Shown here: in pieces, positions 41,124-53,581 of the stretch
Layout of the letters: each line of letters opens with the position of its first letter
Numbering within the stretch: position 1 is the stretch's first letter
Assembly: GCF_011745365.1 (NCBI RefSeq)
Contig: NW_024468916.1
Coordinates: 2,029,630-2,093,629, forward strand
Reading direction: 5' to 3'
DNA: 64,000 bases
Origin: Cryphonectria parasitica EP155
Lineage: Eukaryota > Ascomycota > Sordariomycetes > Diaporthales > Cryphonectriaceae
Made by a program: the position numbers and the translations under genes
The notes under the pieces: generated by a model
Told to the model about the DNA's origin: nothing
The model's input: only the letters and a program-made list of their open reading frames with translations
Databases searched by the model: none

Positions 41124-44032
41124 ATGAAGTATCTTCAGTCGCTGCCGCTGCTGTCCGCAGTGGTTGCTCCAGCCAGCGCAGCCTTCTCGTCATGGACCAA
41201 CGTCAACATCAACGGAGGAGGCGGCTTCATCGATGGAATCCTCTTTCACCCGACCACCCAGGGGTTGGTGTATGCCCGCACCGATATTGGTGGGCTCTAC
41301 CGCATGAATTCGGATTATTCTTGGACGCCTATGACAGATAGTATCATCACCGATGCCAATTGGTATGTGGCTTACCCTTTGGTTCATTAGAAGTATCTAA
41401 AGCAACACGCTGACTCTTCATTCAAGGGACAGAGCAGGCGTAGATGCCATGGCAGTGGATCCTCAAGATGACACCAAGATCTACCTTGCCCTTGGAGAAT
41501 ACACCAACAGGTAAGAGCTGTGTGTCGCATTCATGTTGAAGAATTCCATACCTAAAAACCTGTAAATGACTCTTGATATAGCTGGGATCCAGATGATGGC
41601 GTTATTGCCAGGAGTTCCGACCAGGGAGAGACATGGAGCTTCACCAACCTGACGTTCAAGGTTGGTGGAAACATGCCTGGCCGAGGAAGTAAGCAAAATT
41701 TTCCTTGGATATCCCGCGACAAGCTTTCGACCCCTCTGATATATCTTTCCTATTTTTCTTCTTTACTTCCCTCTTCTGTCATGAAAACACACAGACTCGA
41801 TGATATGGGCTAACGTAATCTGGTGGAATTCACAAGTGGGCGAGAGGCTGGCGGTCGACCCAGCCAACTCAGACATCATCTACTTTGGCGCCCGCAGCGG
41901 AAATGGCCTCTGGAAGTCAACCGACGGAGGCGAGAGCTTCAGCAAGGTTTCGTCCTTCACGGCCGTGGGCAACTACGCTCCAGACCCGAGCGACTCCACA
42001 GGCTACGAGAGCGACCTGCAGGGCCTGGCGTGGGTGACCTTTGACCCCACCTCTTCCACCACCAACGGAGCCACCTCGCGCATCTTTGTCGGGTCTGCCA
42101 GCAACGGCAGCGTCGAGGCCGTCTGGGTCTCGACAGATGCGGGATCGACCTGGACAGCGGTCGAGGGCCAGCCCGGAACATACTTCCCGCACAAGGGCAA
42201 GATCCAGCCAGACGAGGGCGCCCTGTATATTACGTATTCCGACGGAACTGGACCCTACGATGGTACTCTGGGTGCCGTTTGGCGCTACGATATTAGTAAT
42301 GCGACGTGGACCGATATCACCCCCGTGTCAGGCTCTGACCTCTACTTCGGGTTCGGCGGCCTGGGCCTCGACATGCAGAGCCCAGGGACGCTGGTGGTGG
42401 CCGCGCTTAACAGCTGGTGGCCCGAGGCGCAGCTCTGGCGGTCCACAGACTCGGGTGCGACCTGGTCGCCCATCTGGGAGTGGACAAGCTACCCGGACAT
42501 GGACCGCTACTACAGCATCTCGACACCCGTCGCGCCCTGGATCTACAATAGTTTTATTTCTGTCTCTGGTGCCGAGCAGCTCGGCTGGATGATCGAGTCC
42601 CTCGAAATCGACCCTTTCAATAGTGATTTTTGGGCTTACGGAACCGGTTTGACAATGTACGGCGGGCATGACCTGACGGACTGGGACACTGCCCACAACA
42701 TCTCGATCGTGTCGCTGGCGGATGGTATCAACGAGTTTGCCACGCAGTGGCTTAACTCTGTGCCTGGCGGGTCGGAACTGCTGGTGGCTGTGGGAGATGA
42801 CTGCGGCTTCACGTTTGAGAGCGCATCGGACTTGGGGACCAGCCCGCAGACGACGTGGATGACGCCCTTCTGGGCCACCTCGACCAGTGTTGGTAAGTTA
42901 ATTCTACGTAGTATTGGTCGTTTATTCTATATGTATGCACTTTTCTTCATTTCAACTAACATTACGTCTTGCAGACTACGCTGGAAACGATCCCGCCAAT
43001 ATTGTCCGTGTTGGCGACGCAACCGGTGCTCAGATGATCGCCATCAGCACCGACGGAGGCGCCTCCTGGAACATCGACTACGGCTCCAGCACCACAGACT
43101 ACGGCGGTGAGGTCGCCTATTCCGCCAACGCAGATACCATCCTCTGGTCCAGCGCCACATCCGGCGTCATGCGCTCCCAGTATCAAAGTACTTTCGCGAC
43201 CGTCAGCACCTTATCCTCGGGCGCCGTCATCGCCAGCGACAAGCGCAACGGTACTGTCTTTTACGGCGCCGTGTCTGGTGCCTTCTACGTCTCCACAGAC
43301 ACCGGCTCGACCTTTACCAAGGGTGGCGCTCTTGGTAGTGCCTCCTCGGTTGTCCAGATTGTCGCGCACCCGACCACGGCCGGCACCGTCTACGTCTCCA
43401 CCAATCTGGGCATCTTCAAGTCCACCAACTATGGCGCCAGCTTTTCCCAGCTGTCGACCACCATCACAGCCACCCAGCAGATTTCCCTTGGCCTTCCCGC
43501 CTCGGGGTCCACCTGGTACCTGTATGCCTTTGGCGACGGGCCCGACGGGAACAAGCTGTACGCCTCTGCCGACGACGGGTCCACCTGGACTGATATCCAG
43601 GGCAGTCAGGGTTTTGGTGCCATCTCGGGCGCCAAGCTTGTTGGTAGCGGTAACCAGGCTGGCCAGGTCTATGTCGGCTCCGGCGTGGGACGTGGTGTCT
43701 ACTATGCCTCTGGCTCGCTCACGGGCTCGAGCGTGACCACCACGAGCTCGTCTGCCAAGTCGACGACCACCTCCACCTCAAGCGTGAAGACCTCCACTAC
43801 AACTAGCACTGCCATCAGCACAACCTCCAGCGTAAAGACCACGAGCACTGTCAGTACTAGTAGTAGCACCACGCTGAAGACGAGCACCACGTCGACATCT
43901 ACGGCCCCGGCTAGTACTTGTACGGCAGCGCAGTATGCCCAGTGCGGTGGGACTGGGTTTACGGGATGCACGACTTGTGCTAGTGGCTCGACTTGTACGT
44001 ATGAGAATGACTACTACTCTCAGTGCATCTGA
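41124..44032 (+). CDS. Secreted GH74 xyloglucan-specific endoglucanase with CBM1
   Basis: It cleaves the beta-1,4-glucan backbone of xyloglucan in plant cell walls. Five exons, 41124-41362, 41427-41510, 41582-41688, 41795-42892 and 42975-44032, encode 861 residues; all four GT...AG introns (64-106 bp) keep the frame. A signal peptide (about residues 1-19, ending ASA) is followed by two seven-bladed propeller halves with BNR/Asp-box-like repeats such as [16 protein letters not shown] and STDSGATW. The family signature VYARTDIGG is at about 49-57, with D54 a catalytic-acid candidate. [10 protein letters not shown] in the middle matches the second-propeller region. A Ser/Thr-rich linker leads to a C-terminal CBM1 ([11 protein letters not shown]...NDYYSQCI), which binds cellulose. 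It is extracellular, and its neighbour is a beta-galactosidase. Confidence 0.95.
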
Positions 44033-44359
44033 GTTTGAGGAGGGAGGATAGAATGTTGAGAGCATTTATGGGTAGCTTTTATTATGTAGTATATGTCTGT
44101 TGGTAGATGATCCTGTTTCAGATCATCTCTGTACATATGCAATACACATGCTAGGGTTTTGGCCTGTGATTTAGTTCTATACAATCATTTTAAAATGAAG
44201 TTCTTCTCTAGTGTCACCTTTAATTATTGTTTTGACTCTCTTCAGATAGATTCGAGTCGGCCGAGAAATAGTATTCACAATCATCGCCGACTACTTCTTG
44301 AAATTACTTATTTAGATAGGATTACTAGAAGAACTGGTATTCTCCACCACAAGTCGTCA

Positions 44360-45115
44360 TCATGCTGTCTTGGACTCCTTTCCACGCCCATGCCATGTCA
44401 TCTTCCACCTGTCCTGCACCGTTCTCGGTGTGAATTCTGCCCGAACAGACGGAATACCGAATACAAACGCCACCAGATAAGCGATCAAAAGCACAAAGTG
44501 CGAGACAAACCAGTCCACCCCCCAGAGCAAGCCGTAGCCCAAAGTGCCCCTAGCAAAAGGAAACCCCCTCGTCGAGAAGGCCCGAGGGACATCCAGAAAC
44601 ACCGGAAAATTATCCAGTTCGCGAAAGACCACAAACAGGCCCAGGGTCACCCACGCGTCCACCAGCACACCATGCACCCACGCCGACATGTACGGCGGAC
44701 AGACAAACCCCGCGCCTCGAAGGATCACCCCGTTCAGGTTCCAGAAGAAGACCGCCTTGAGCCCGTCCTCTGGCTCCGTCCTCTCGACCACCACGACCTC
44801 TTGGTCCGCATAAGTGTCGGCGCGGCCCCACTCGTGCCAGACGTTGCGGTCGACTTTGACTTGTGCCACCTCATCGCCGTCTCCTTCTCCCTCTGCTGAG
44901 ATGGTGAGGGTTTGATCGCCGATGGTGACGCGCACGCTGCCCTTGAGGACGCGGAGGTACTCGACGTGGTCCTCGTGCCAGTGGAGCCCGCTGGTCCAGG
45001 TTGAGCCGACGGGGAGTGTGATGGTGACCTGGCCTTCCTCGGACAGGTCATAGACCACTGCGTTTGGAAGACCTCTTTTGATTATTGGGTTGTCGGTGGA
45101 GAAGTTGTTTTCCAT
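44360..45115 (-). CDS. Cupin-domain membrane-associated protein
   Basis: A single exon encodes 251 residues. The first 120 residues form one cupin barrel: motif 1 is H45-x-H47-x4-E52-x6-G59 (LHWHEDHVEYLRVLKG), and a second block follows at VWHEWGRADTYADQEVVVVE. Residues 45, 47 and 52 are suited to bind a metal. The C-terminal half is hydrophobic, with segments around GLFVVFRELDNFPVF and GLLWGVDWFVSHFVLLIAYLVAFVFGIP, so the protein is probably membrane-bound. I recognise the type from many fungi, where single-domain cupins often sit near metabolite genes, but substrate and reaction are unknown. It is convergent with the xyloglucanase gene, about 330 bases from that gene's stop codon. Confidence 0.82.
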   Translation of the reverse strand: MENNFSTDNPIIKRGLPNAVVYDLSEEGQVTITLPVGSTWTSGLHWHEDHVEYLRVLKGSVRVTIGDQTLTISAEGEGDGDEVAQVKVDRNVWHEWGRADTYADQEVVVVERTEPEDGLKAVFFWNLNGVILRGAGFVCPPYMSAWVHGVLVDAWVTLGLFVVFRELDNFPVFLDVPRAFSTRGFPFARGTLGYGLLWGVDWFVSHFVLLIAYLVAFVFGIPSVRAEFTPRTVQDRWKMTWHGRGKESKTA

Positions 45116-47772
45116 CGTCGTGGTGGCAATGATTAATATTAAGTGGGCCGGTCAACAAAGCGGAAGCGCGAAGAAAAAGGAGGGGAAAAGATGAAAACAA
45201 ACATAAGATGATTGTTTGAGTTGACTAGGGTGTTTGTGTATTAATTGAAAGTCGATGCGAGTTCAGTTTTCCTACGGGGGAATGAATTTTCCTGTGAGTT
45301 CGTAGACGTTCAAGTCTCGATATTGATGCTTTAACACCGATGCCTCTGTACGATGCAAGTCACAGGCCCGCATTTGCTGTCAGCCGCGCGTGGTCCACGT
45401 GTTATCAGGGTCGACTTAGCGGTTACTCATTTCGGCATCGCCTCTGGTCTCATTGGGTGGTGACACTTGGGGGATGGGGGCCAAAAGGTAGAGTGACCCC
45501 GCCCCTGCAAGTCACACTGAGCTTCGTGATGGTGCAGCTGATCAGTCTTGTTGTAGTACTCTCTGTGGTCTCACTTGCAATCATGTTGCGATGCTAAACA
45601 CTGAAGGGATGTTGTTAAATTCAGGCACTTGATTAGTAAACATTGTGACTAATGGAGAGGTGGGATTACGATCGAAACCTGGCACATATAGGCTCAGCAC
45701 TGATAGGTACTATTAAGTACGCACCTCACAGTTGCTGATTGCAATGTTAATCTTGTTCTGGCTCAGTCGATACTCTACGTGTTTTGGCCTTCCATCACTG
45801 AGAAACAATGACTTCTCTGTACTTTGTAATTCACTGAGTTGAGCATAGGGTATTGCCTTGCTGGATCTCACTGTTACTGAAATGAAAAGATGAAAAGATT
45901 CAAGCTGGATCTTTAATAGTTCGTAGATGATTTTTATGGTTAGTAGAAACAGGGTTAGGAAGAGGCTTGAACCCCTCCCCCCCCCACTAGAGCCGATATC
46001 CGAGGACCAGAGATACTCGCAAAGACGTACTGCTCAATCATCTCATAGACCGAGAGTGTAGTTTCGATAAAGATGAAAGTGGATGTTGAGGTGAAACTGC
46101 GCCAAGACGCCGACCTCAGCCGACTTTTGCGAGACAAAGCGGTTATCACCGTCCGATCTCAACATGCTCAACCTCTCCTTCGGATGTGACCGCCAATCGT
46201 AAGTCTCGTCAGTCAAGAAACTTCCGCTTCAATGCTCATAAATTCCAGATAAAGGAGTGATATTCCCTGCTATAAAATGTCATCTGCTTCCGGGATCGCA
46301 CGATGTAGCCAAGCAATACTAATGCACCAGCCCAACATAGGGCTTGGGAGGAACAGGTCGGATCAACACTATACCAGACTGATTCACTGCACCAACAGGA
46401 TTTCCATGCTAGTTATCATTTTGAAGCATCGTATGACATATTCCATGCGCTACGAGAAATTCTCCGAGGTAGTCGTATGTTCAAGTGTATCATCAGCTCG
46501 AAAACGAGGTGGTTGCTGGTGCTGACAGCATGTAATCAGCCCGAAAAGGCAGTACCGGCAGATAGTAAAAGAACGACTGTTAAGAAATCTTATGAGTATA
46601 TACTTGTGTGAAAATTGTACGAGAGGAGGCGACAATTCGCTTGAGTTGCTTCAGAGTGTGCAAATACCCCACACATTGAAACAACTGTCCCTGACCGCAT
46701 CCTCAGGTTCAGTGTAGGGAATCATCTGTGCCAAGTAATGTCCAAGTATTGTCCACTTTTCAGCAGTGTAAGAGGCACTCGGATCTTGCCTGGTAAGGAG
46801 CTCCCGCGGTTGATTCAGAAAGCAGGTGATGAATCACAGCAAGATATCATGTCCTACATTCATTTGCAATTCGCAACAAGACAGCTGACTAGAAACTTGA
46901 AATCATGAGGCTGTGGTGTAATGACCCCGGACTGTGCGGCATCTTGTCGTCATCTGCGAGTGCCTCTAACCGAGAATGTGGATCGCTAATCTGGTTTTGG
47001 CCAACTGAGACTGCACTGAATATTGCCCCAAACTCAGAACCCGGCCGCACGGCCTCGTCTCAATGATGTATCATGAAGAAATTCTTTTGACTCTCTCTGC
47101 ACTGAATATTTTCCTTGCCAAAACAGAAAAAAAGAAAAAAGTTCAACACTCCAGTATCTGCATGATGCATCGACAGGCCCGAACAAAAGTCTGCAATAAC
47201 TGTAAAGCTAATATTCAGGCTGAAGGATAAAGATACATCACATAGGCCCCAGGTCAGTCAATGTAGGTAACCCCAGCGATCCCCAGCCTGATGCAATTAT
47301 GCCTCCGTGATCTGAAGCATCACATATTGATCCGAATCCTACTATACCCCACGAGGCTAAGCGGACTATGCCGCGCTCCATGCGTTCGACATGCCCAGAG
47401 GTTTCCCGGTTTTAGGCTGGCACAAGGGCCCGGAGCATACTCGTCTGATGATGTTGATCTGGTCGTTGGCATCGGCGTGTTTTTATCCTTACCAAAGTAA
47501 CATCCCACTTTTTGACTCTGCCTTGCGTATTCGGGTCTACGCTCAAAGTGTGATAGAGAATATCAGTGCCATCCCTCTCTTTTTACACTTTTGTCATGGA
47601 AACGCGGGTACCAACTCAGCCGGTGCCTGGAAGATCTTCAACGTCCCCTTTGTGTCGCCCGGCTCGGCTGACTGGCATTCTTTTAATATTCCCAGCCTGC
47701 CGGTTCTAGACGGCACGCATATCTCCTTTTGCCTTGTCATCATCTTTTTAGCCAAATGACACCGAGTCGACC
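45116..47772. other. Gene-free stretch between cupin and aquaporin genes
   Basis: About 2.7 kb without a supportable gene. An ORF at 47391-47759 ends 13 bases before the aquaporin ATG in another frame; it shows no domain and is probably leader sequence. Composition looks AT-richer than genic DNA. Confidence 0.4.
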
Positions 47773-48961
47773 ATGCCAATTCCCTTGACGTACAAGAGGA
47801 AGAGGCTCGCAGCCGAGCAAGATGAGTTTTCGCTTCTCCAGAAGCAAGCAGCAATGATGGAGCCCGTGGAGCCAGCGCCGTATGGACCGATAAATCGCGT
47901 TTTTGGGAGGATGCATCCGACGTTCCGAGGACACTTGGTGGCCATGATAGCTGAACTCCTAGGAACTATCATGTTCCTATTCTTCTCATACGCCGCCGCC
48001 CAGATCGGAAACGAAAAGGCTGATACTCTACGCCCAGTGCTGGAGGAGACAGGGCTCAGTCTCCTACAAATTTCGTACATCAGTGCTGTGTTTGGCGTCA
48101 GCCTGGGGGTGAACGTCTGGATATTCTATCGTGTCAGCGGAGGCATGTTCAACCCTGCGGTAAGAGGCTCAATGGACTCGATTGGAAATGGTGCGTGTCT
48201 TGAGCCGTGGACTGACTAGACGCAGGTTTCCCTGGCCCTTTGGATCGCGGGAGCTTTCGATTGGGTACGCCTGATCTGCGTGGTACCGATGCAATTCGGC
48301 GGAGCCATCGCCGCCGCCGGTTTGGTCTCCTTGCTATTGCCAGGACCTCTCCAGGCCGAAAACGCCCTGGCGTCAGGCGCCACGTTTGTGCAGGGTTTGT
48401 TTCTGGAGACCATCCTGACCGCGCAGCTGGTCATGACCGTCCTCATGCTGGCTGTCGAAAAGAGCCGGACATCCTTCATCGCACCACTTGCTATTGGCCT
48501 GGCTCTATTCATTGCCCACCTCATCGGTAAATGCGGCCTGCAAATCTGTTTTCATTTTGTCTTTCTCTTCAATAATGAATGGCGATATGAGCAGAGAGCT
48601 GACTCGTCTTGAAACACCAGGTATCAATTACACCGGCACGTCCGTCAACCCAGCCAGAACTCTCGGCCCGGCGGTCATCAACGGGAATTTTGTCAGTTAC
48701 ATCTGGATCTTCTTCGTCGGACCAGGTCTTGGGGCCATTCTGGCGGCAGGTCTCTACCATCTGCTCAAAGCAATGGGCTATGAAACTGCGAACCCCGGCC
48801 AGGATGACGACGGACTGGAGACCTATCGCCTTGTGCGAGCATCGACGCGGCCGACCGTGACGCGAGGAAGCAGCAGTGATGGCGCCTATTATAAAGCATA
48901 TTTCCAGGATCTCACCTCGCCACCGCCAATGGGAAAGCCACCAAGAAAAGTTACGTATTGA
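47773..48961 (+). CDS. Aquaporin / aquaglyceroporin (MIP family)
   Basis: MIP channels pass water, and in some types glycerol or other small solutes, across membranes. Three exons, 47773-48159, 48226-48526 and 48621-48961, encode 342 residues; introns of 66 and 94 bp are in frame. Hydrophobic segments fit six helices with two half-helices. The first NPA box is at residues 127-129 (GGMFNPAVSLALW) and is joined to the next helix only after splicing. The second is N239-P-A-R242 (GTSVNPARTLGPAVI), with the conserved selectivity arginine. Helix starts are HLVAMIAELLGTIMFLFFSYA and FVQGLFLETILTAQLVMTVLM. A polar C-terminal tail of about 70 residues is probably cytosolic. Type cannot be set by eye; the first loop GGMF instead of GGHx is a mild variation. 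It lies 2.6 kb from the peptide cluster, and a link is speculative. Confidence 0.92.
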
Positions 48962-49874
48962 TATGGAGGAATGACCCCGGTACGAATGAAAGAAGGATGT
49001 ATAATGTTTTTTTAATGTAATGATACAAAGCCCAGAGCAATCTGCCCTAGTATAATAAAGATTTAACAATTGACGAATTCCTTGATCTATTTCATCTTAC
49101 ATTCATCTTCGTTCTCTCAAGCCACACCCGGTGAGAATGAGGGGAATGCAACGGCTTGATGCCTGTCCATGTCTGAATGGTTATGAACGACCCTTGGCAA
49201 CCTCTTGCTCAAGCAGAACATCCTCGCTCGGTCAGTTGACTTTCACGTTGGCACTAGTTGTCAATCTAGTGATCGCCATACCACCTTAAGCCAGAGTGTT
49301 TTGCCTGATGGTGAGCAATAACCGTCTCTCAAGCCTCCAACTATTGGCGGTGTACTGATAATTACTCTCAGGTGTGGGGTTTCTTTCCACGAACCCCATA
49401 CCGAGGAGGGCGGTAGTTCTGCGGTGACCTTTGAGTCCGACGTAATATTTTTGCTCCAGACCAGGGGACAGATGAATAGTATGATGTCTGCATCAAGAGC
49501 TGCGTGAAATTTAGATAGGCATGATAATGAAATTTCCTTACCCGTCATTGACTGTTCGTAAGGTTTGTTTCCCCTCAGCTAATGGTCACACTGACATACT
49601 CCCTCTCACCTTTTCAAGACTGAGAGTGTATGTTTATTAATGCCATTACTCCAAAGTCTGTTTTGACCTGAATTACTCCAGAATCACATGATGAGGTTTG
49701 AGTAACACCTTCAGCTATATGGCATCCACAATCTTCTGCAGGCACTGGTAACGGCCATCTTTTAAAGCACACAATCAGGTCGATCCTCCATGCTTGTCAT
49801 GACACAACAAGCCCGGAAAATTACCATGCAACAAGCTCTTAAAGTTAAGAGCTCCTACAACCTCACACCATTAA
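48962..49874. other. Intergenic region between convergent genes
   Basis: About 0.9 kb with 3' ends of the aquaporin and MAPEG genes. No coding sequence seen. Confidence 0.45.
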
Positions 49875-50447
49875 TCAGGGCCCCCAATAATCCCCAACCA
49901 AACAAGCATTATACCAAGCCAACCCCCCCAACAGGGCACAGGTACCAAAATATCCAAGAGGTCTCCCGACGGACATCGACCCGGGCCTGAACAGCCCGAG
50001 CTCGGCATGCAGCACGCGTAATATGAAGAGCCCTCCCAGGACCACGGAGAGGGCAGTGCGGTTTGCCCCGTTTAGCTCAGCCGTGCCGGCAAGGACGAGC
50101 GCCAGAGGCACGTTCTCGACAAAATTGGCGTGCGCGCGCGTCGCGACTTGGAGATCGTTGTACCCATTGGACTGCTCGGTCTTCTTAGCCGCCCTCGCTC
50201 CCCCGCTGAAGGCGTCGCTGCTGTTCTTTGAGGAGTCGTCGCCGATCCAGTGCTTGTCGCGGACCCGGATCCATACACAGCGGGCAGACAGCCACAGGAG
50301 ATAGACGGTGAAGGGTAGGGCGAAGCCGCCCGTGACAGCTGTGCGGCATGTCTGTGTTAACCTGTGCCACGAAATCCGGTGAAGGTCTTCTTACTTACGC
50401 AGGAGTTTAGCTTGTCCAAGACCGACGGATGAGTTGTAGGAGGCCAT
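49875..50447 (-). CDS. MAPEG-family membrane protein
   Basis: The family includes membrane glutathione transferases and eicosanoid-synthesising enzymes; bacterial and fungal short members are poorly characterised. Two exons, 50447-50399 and 50338-49875, encode 170 residues; the 60 bp intron (GTAAGT...CACAG) joins to give LLPVTGGFALPFTVYLLW, a typical MAPEG first helix. The central RAHANFVENVPLALVLAGTAELNG matches the family core (RAHxNxxExxP), and the following helices are ALSVVLGGLFILRVLHAELGL and PLGYFGTCALLGGLAWYNACL. Four hydrophobic segments are expected. Compared with short bacterial members it has an insert of about 30 polar residues after helix 1 (KHWIGDDSSKNSSDAFSGG). It is about 1.1 kb from the first UstYa-like gene; whether it belongs to the cluster is open. 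Confidence 0.88.
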
Positions 50448-51552
50448 TTTCCCGTTGGAGCACTTTATACTGTGGGTCGTCTCATTCATAATTGACTCGG
50501 TTGCGACGAAGTTAGGGAGGTAATATACTTAATAGTTGATTACTAGTCTGCTCCGACGGACGACGACTCGCACATGTACCACTACTAGTTGAGGCATACA
50601 TTTTCAGGTAAGAACTGACATCATCGATCGCCGAGTCTACATGCCCATTGGAAATAGTACCGAAACTAAGAACACACCTGAGAACATCTCACATAGCATT
50701 TGCTTCTCCATCCTGACACTGCCGATGCAGGGCAACGTTCATGTGGCGTCTGGGGGCGGCACATCAAGACCATTCTCCCTCTCGGCGACGGGAGCGCAAG
50801 GTGTGGTGGTCAAGTACTCCTATTGGACGTGTTTTGTGCCGCGCGACGTTTGGAAGAGGGCGGAATAGGTACAGTAGCGCTCTGCTGGTCTCACGAGCCC
50901 ACTCTATACTAATATGCGCGAGGCCACATTTAGTCGACATGGAAAAGTGGGAGATGCTATGCGTGGCTTGATGACTCTGTCGCAAATGGGAAGTTTGCTC
51001 CGCTCAGGGATGTTGCAGGTGTGCTCATCTGGTCTCACAAGTCATCCTACACAGGTATATACTCCGCTGCTCAGCTCGAACGTCACTCAATATCTAGACT
51101 GAGTGCATCATTCAGCCGCAACAACATTGGTCGGAGAAGGTGAGTGTACCGTCTCAGAAAGGAAAAGTTGCTTCCACAGAGCCTTGCAACACATCAGCAT
51201 TCAATGTATTCAGCTATACGATGGACCGAAGGGAATCAACTAGTCTCACGAGTCGCTAAATAGTGCCATGATGATTTTGTTCTGTCGGGTTGGAATAGGT
51301 GAAGGGCGGTAAACGATTCCACAAAGCCCTTATAAGACACTAGAATTTACAGCAGTCAGCGCCAAAATGGCGGTCCCAGGCGCCGACTCAAGATGGGAAT
51401 ACATCTTTCGATTTCAGAATTCTGGATAAAGGAAATGCTCACTCGAAGAAATTATGGAATTGAAGCATTGTGAAGTCAGTCGATTTGATTGAGAGTTCAA
51501 TAAAGGTACGAAATTAAATAAGGCGTCCTACTCTGATTCCCAGTGCCTTCTC
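50448..51552. other. Intergenic region left of the peptide cluster
   Basis: About 1.1 kb with no supportable gene. Short phrases such as GGTCTCAC followed by AAG or GAG recur near 50890 and 51032, possibly decayed repeats, but nothing longer was seen. Confidence 0.4.
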
Positions 51553-52449
51553 TTAAGCCTTCCATGTTTGGTTGTATTGAGCAACCTGATGCTCCTGAAA
51601 TTCCATCAAACCATCCCAATCTATGCAGCTGTGCACCACGCCCCAACTCAGCCCATCCTCCCAGTACTCCCTTGGACTTCCTGGTGGCGAGTCACTCTCT
51701 AGTGTCATGAAATCGCCACACGTAATGCTCAGCCGAAGATACTCAAAGCAGTGTTCCAAGTGGTCGATCCAATCTCTGTCGATGGGTGTATCGGCAAGGG
51801 GTTGCGTGTTCTCTGCGTCGTAGACCAGAGAGTTGTATCTCATGCGGATCATGTGCACGCAGTGCAACTCGTGCAGGTTGTTCAGCACATAAAAGTTGTT
51901 GAGATTTTCGAGATCCTGGGCTGCTGATGCAGGGGGTTCGTTGAAAATGAAGAACGGCGCATGAATACCAGGATCTTGGAGGCCATACGATACTGGTCTT
52001 GGTACGTAGATTGAGTCTGAAGCTGTGTTGGTGCATTGATTTGTTAGTTCTTATAAGTACCGCGATTTTACAGGGCTTCACTACATATTCTCACCTCTCG
52101 TAAGACTCGCCCACCTCGCAGCTGTTTCCTTGGACGGACCCATGTATTCGCGATACGGTATAAAGGGAACATTTCTTCTGTTCGTAAATATCGACATAGG
52201 AAGCGGGGTGTTGGACTTGATGCCGAAGTCTTCCAGGCTCGGCCCATTTTTAAGAGTGAATCTGCCGCAAAGATAGCCAAAGACGAGACCAACTCCTAAT
52301 GCCGAGACCACAGTGAGGACGACAGCTCTCATAGATCTTCTAGGACCAGCGCTAGACAGAAGCGGCGCGTCCATAGGAGAATCATTTTCTTCTGAGGCTC
52401 GTAATGGCACTGGGTCATACTCGGCTTTGTTCACGCTGGCCGTCTCCAT
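51553..52449 (-). CDS. UstYa-like (DUF3328) oxidase, copy 1
   Basis: UstYa/UstYb-type proteins of ustiloxin, asperipin and cyclochlorotine pathways catalyse oxidative cyclisation or hydroxylation or chlorination of peptide products. Two exons, 52449-52095 and 52022-51553, are joined across a 72 bp intron (GTGAGA, branch ACTAAC, ACACAG), giving 274 residues. A cytosolic N-terminus is followed by one transmembrane helix (AVVLTVVSALGVGLVFGYLCG, about residues 43-63), then a lumenal catalytic part. The family signatures are intact: HxxHC at residues 169-173 (NNLHELHCVHMIR) and EHC at 208-210 (DHLEHCFEYLRLSITC). The C-terminus has the usual WGVVHSCIDWDGLMEF block. It is transcribed away from copy 2 (1.1 kb gap), and the pair could share a promoter region. 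Confidence 0.92.
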
Positions 52450-53581
52450 GACGATGCTACTGCCTTCACAAGTGCTATGGTGAAAGCCTTGAGTTTGAAG
52501 GAATGACGAGAAGGAGAAAAGGTGTGCAGCAGATGTCCTGGACGACTCACAAACAGAAAAGCAGCGAAGGCTTGCTGTTGGAATTACCAGAAAATCATTT
52601 CACGTACTTACGTGCTTGAGTGCTCATGTCTTCATGAACTTGGACCAGCTCCTTTGCCGCCTTCAACCGTTCACCAACCCTGGCTACCACTATGCCTGGG
52701 TCCTTATTTCCCGGTTGATGTGGGATTTTGATACCTTGACAGCCGACTCATGCAGCTTGAGCTTATTAGCGAGGCGTTACCCACTCATCAAGGCACAGCA
52801 AGCGAGGCCATGGTCGAGTTGGTGAAATAGTCGGTCAGGGTTGTCTACAGCCTTACATGCACGATGCCATCATGCAGGTACGCTAAGTACACAGTGCTAT
52901 CGCATGGATCTCAATAAACTTCCGCTCGGCTGGGTGCTCGCCCGCACCGACATCATAGTACCAAGGAATTAAGGTCTTCAAGGGTCATTCACCGCTCCGA
53001 AACTATAATATGATCCTATTGATTGGCTGAAGACTGGGGTTTCGAATTATCCTATAAGTGCATATGCACGATGGTTGTGATCATCGGTATTTGATCCTGA
53101 GGACTAGATCCTTCTGCGGCCCGGCCGTTGGATTCACTACCTGGGCGCCTCCACTTGAAAAGTAGTTTAGTAGGAGTTGTCTGCCTGATGTCGAGTGGGG
53201 ACCCTTTTCTTTTGACTCGCTTTGAATTTTAGGTTGTCGCAGTCGAGTGGGGTTCCATCATCACCCTGGTTCGTTCGAACGCCAGACCGGAACTTCAATG
53301 GCCTCGGGTTGTGATCGACATTCATAGATAGTCAGGAATCCTAATGGAGTGGACTGGAGCGGAATGGGCCTTCGAAGTTTACAAGTCATGTGGTATCATC
53401 GTGGTGCACGAGGATTTCCAAAGCCCTCCCAGCTCAATTAGGCTGATACGGTCGATGGTCTTCACAATCACCTTCACTTGTCCCATTGTTCAAACTACGC
53501 GTCAATGGTGCGTCAGTAACGGTATTCATCCAACCAACTCACTGTGCTTCAATCTACACACAACAATAGGCAAGAATCAGA
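52450..53581. other. Divergent region between two UstYa-like genes
   Basis: A 1.1 kb bidirectional promoter region with no coding sequence. It contains a CGG-N5-CCG motif at 53117-53127, the type of site bound by fungal Zn2Cys6 regulators. Confidence 0.45.
53117..53127. promoter_or_regulatory. CGG-N5-CCG motif, candidate Zn2Cys6 binding site
   Basis: CGGCCCGGCCG lies about 450 bases before the ATG of UstYa-like copy 2 and about 670 before copy 1. Inverted CGG half-sites are typical for fungal binuclear-cluster regulators. A single short match can arise by chance, and no such regulator is encoded in this window. Confidence 0.25.

Noticed and set aside
47391..47759. 122-codon ORF just upstream of the aquaporin
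   Set aside because: Different frame, no domain, most likely within the aquaporin leader.
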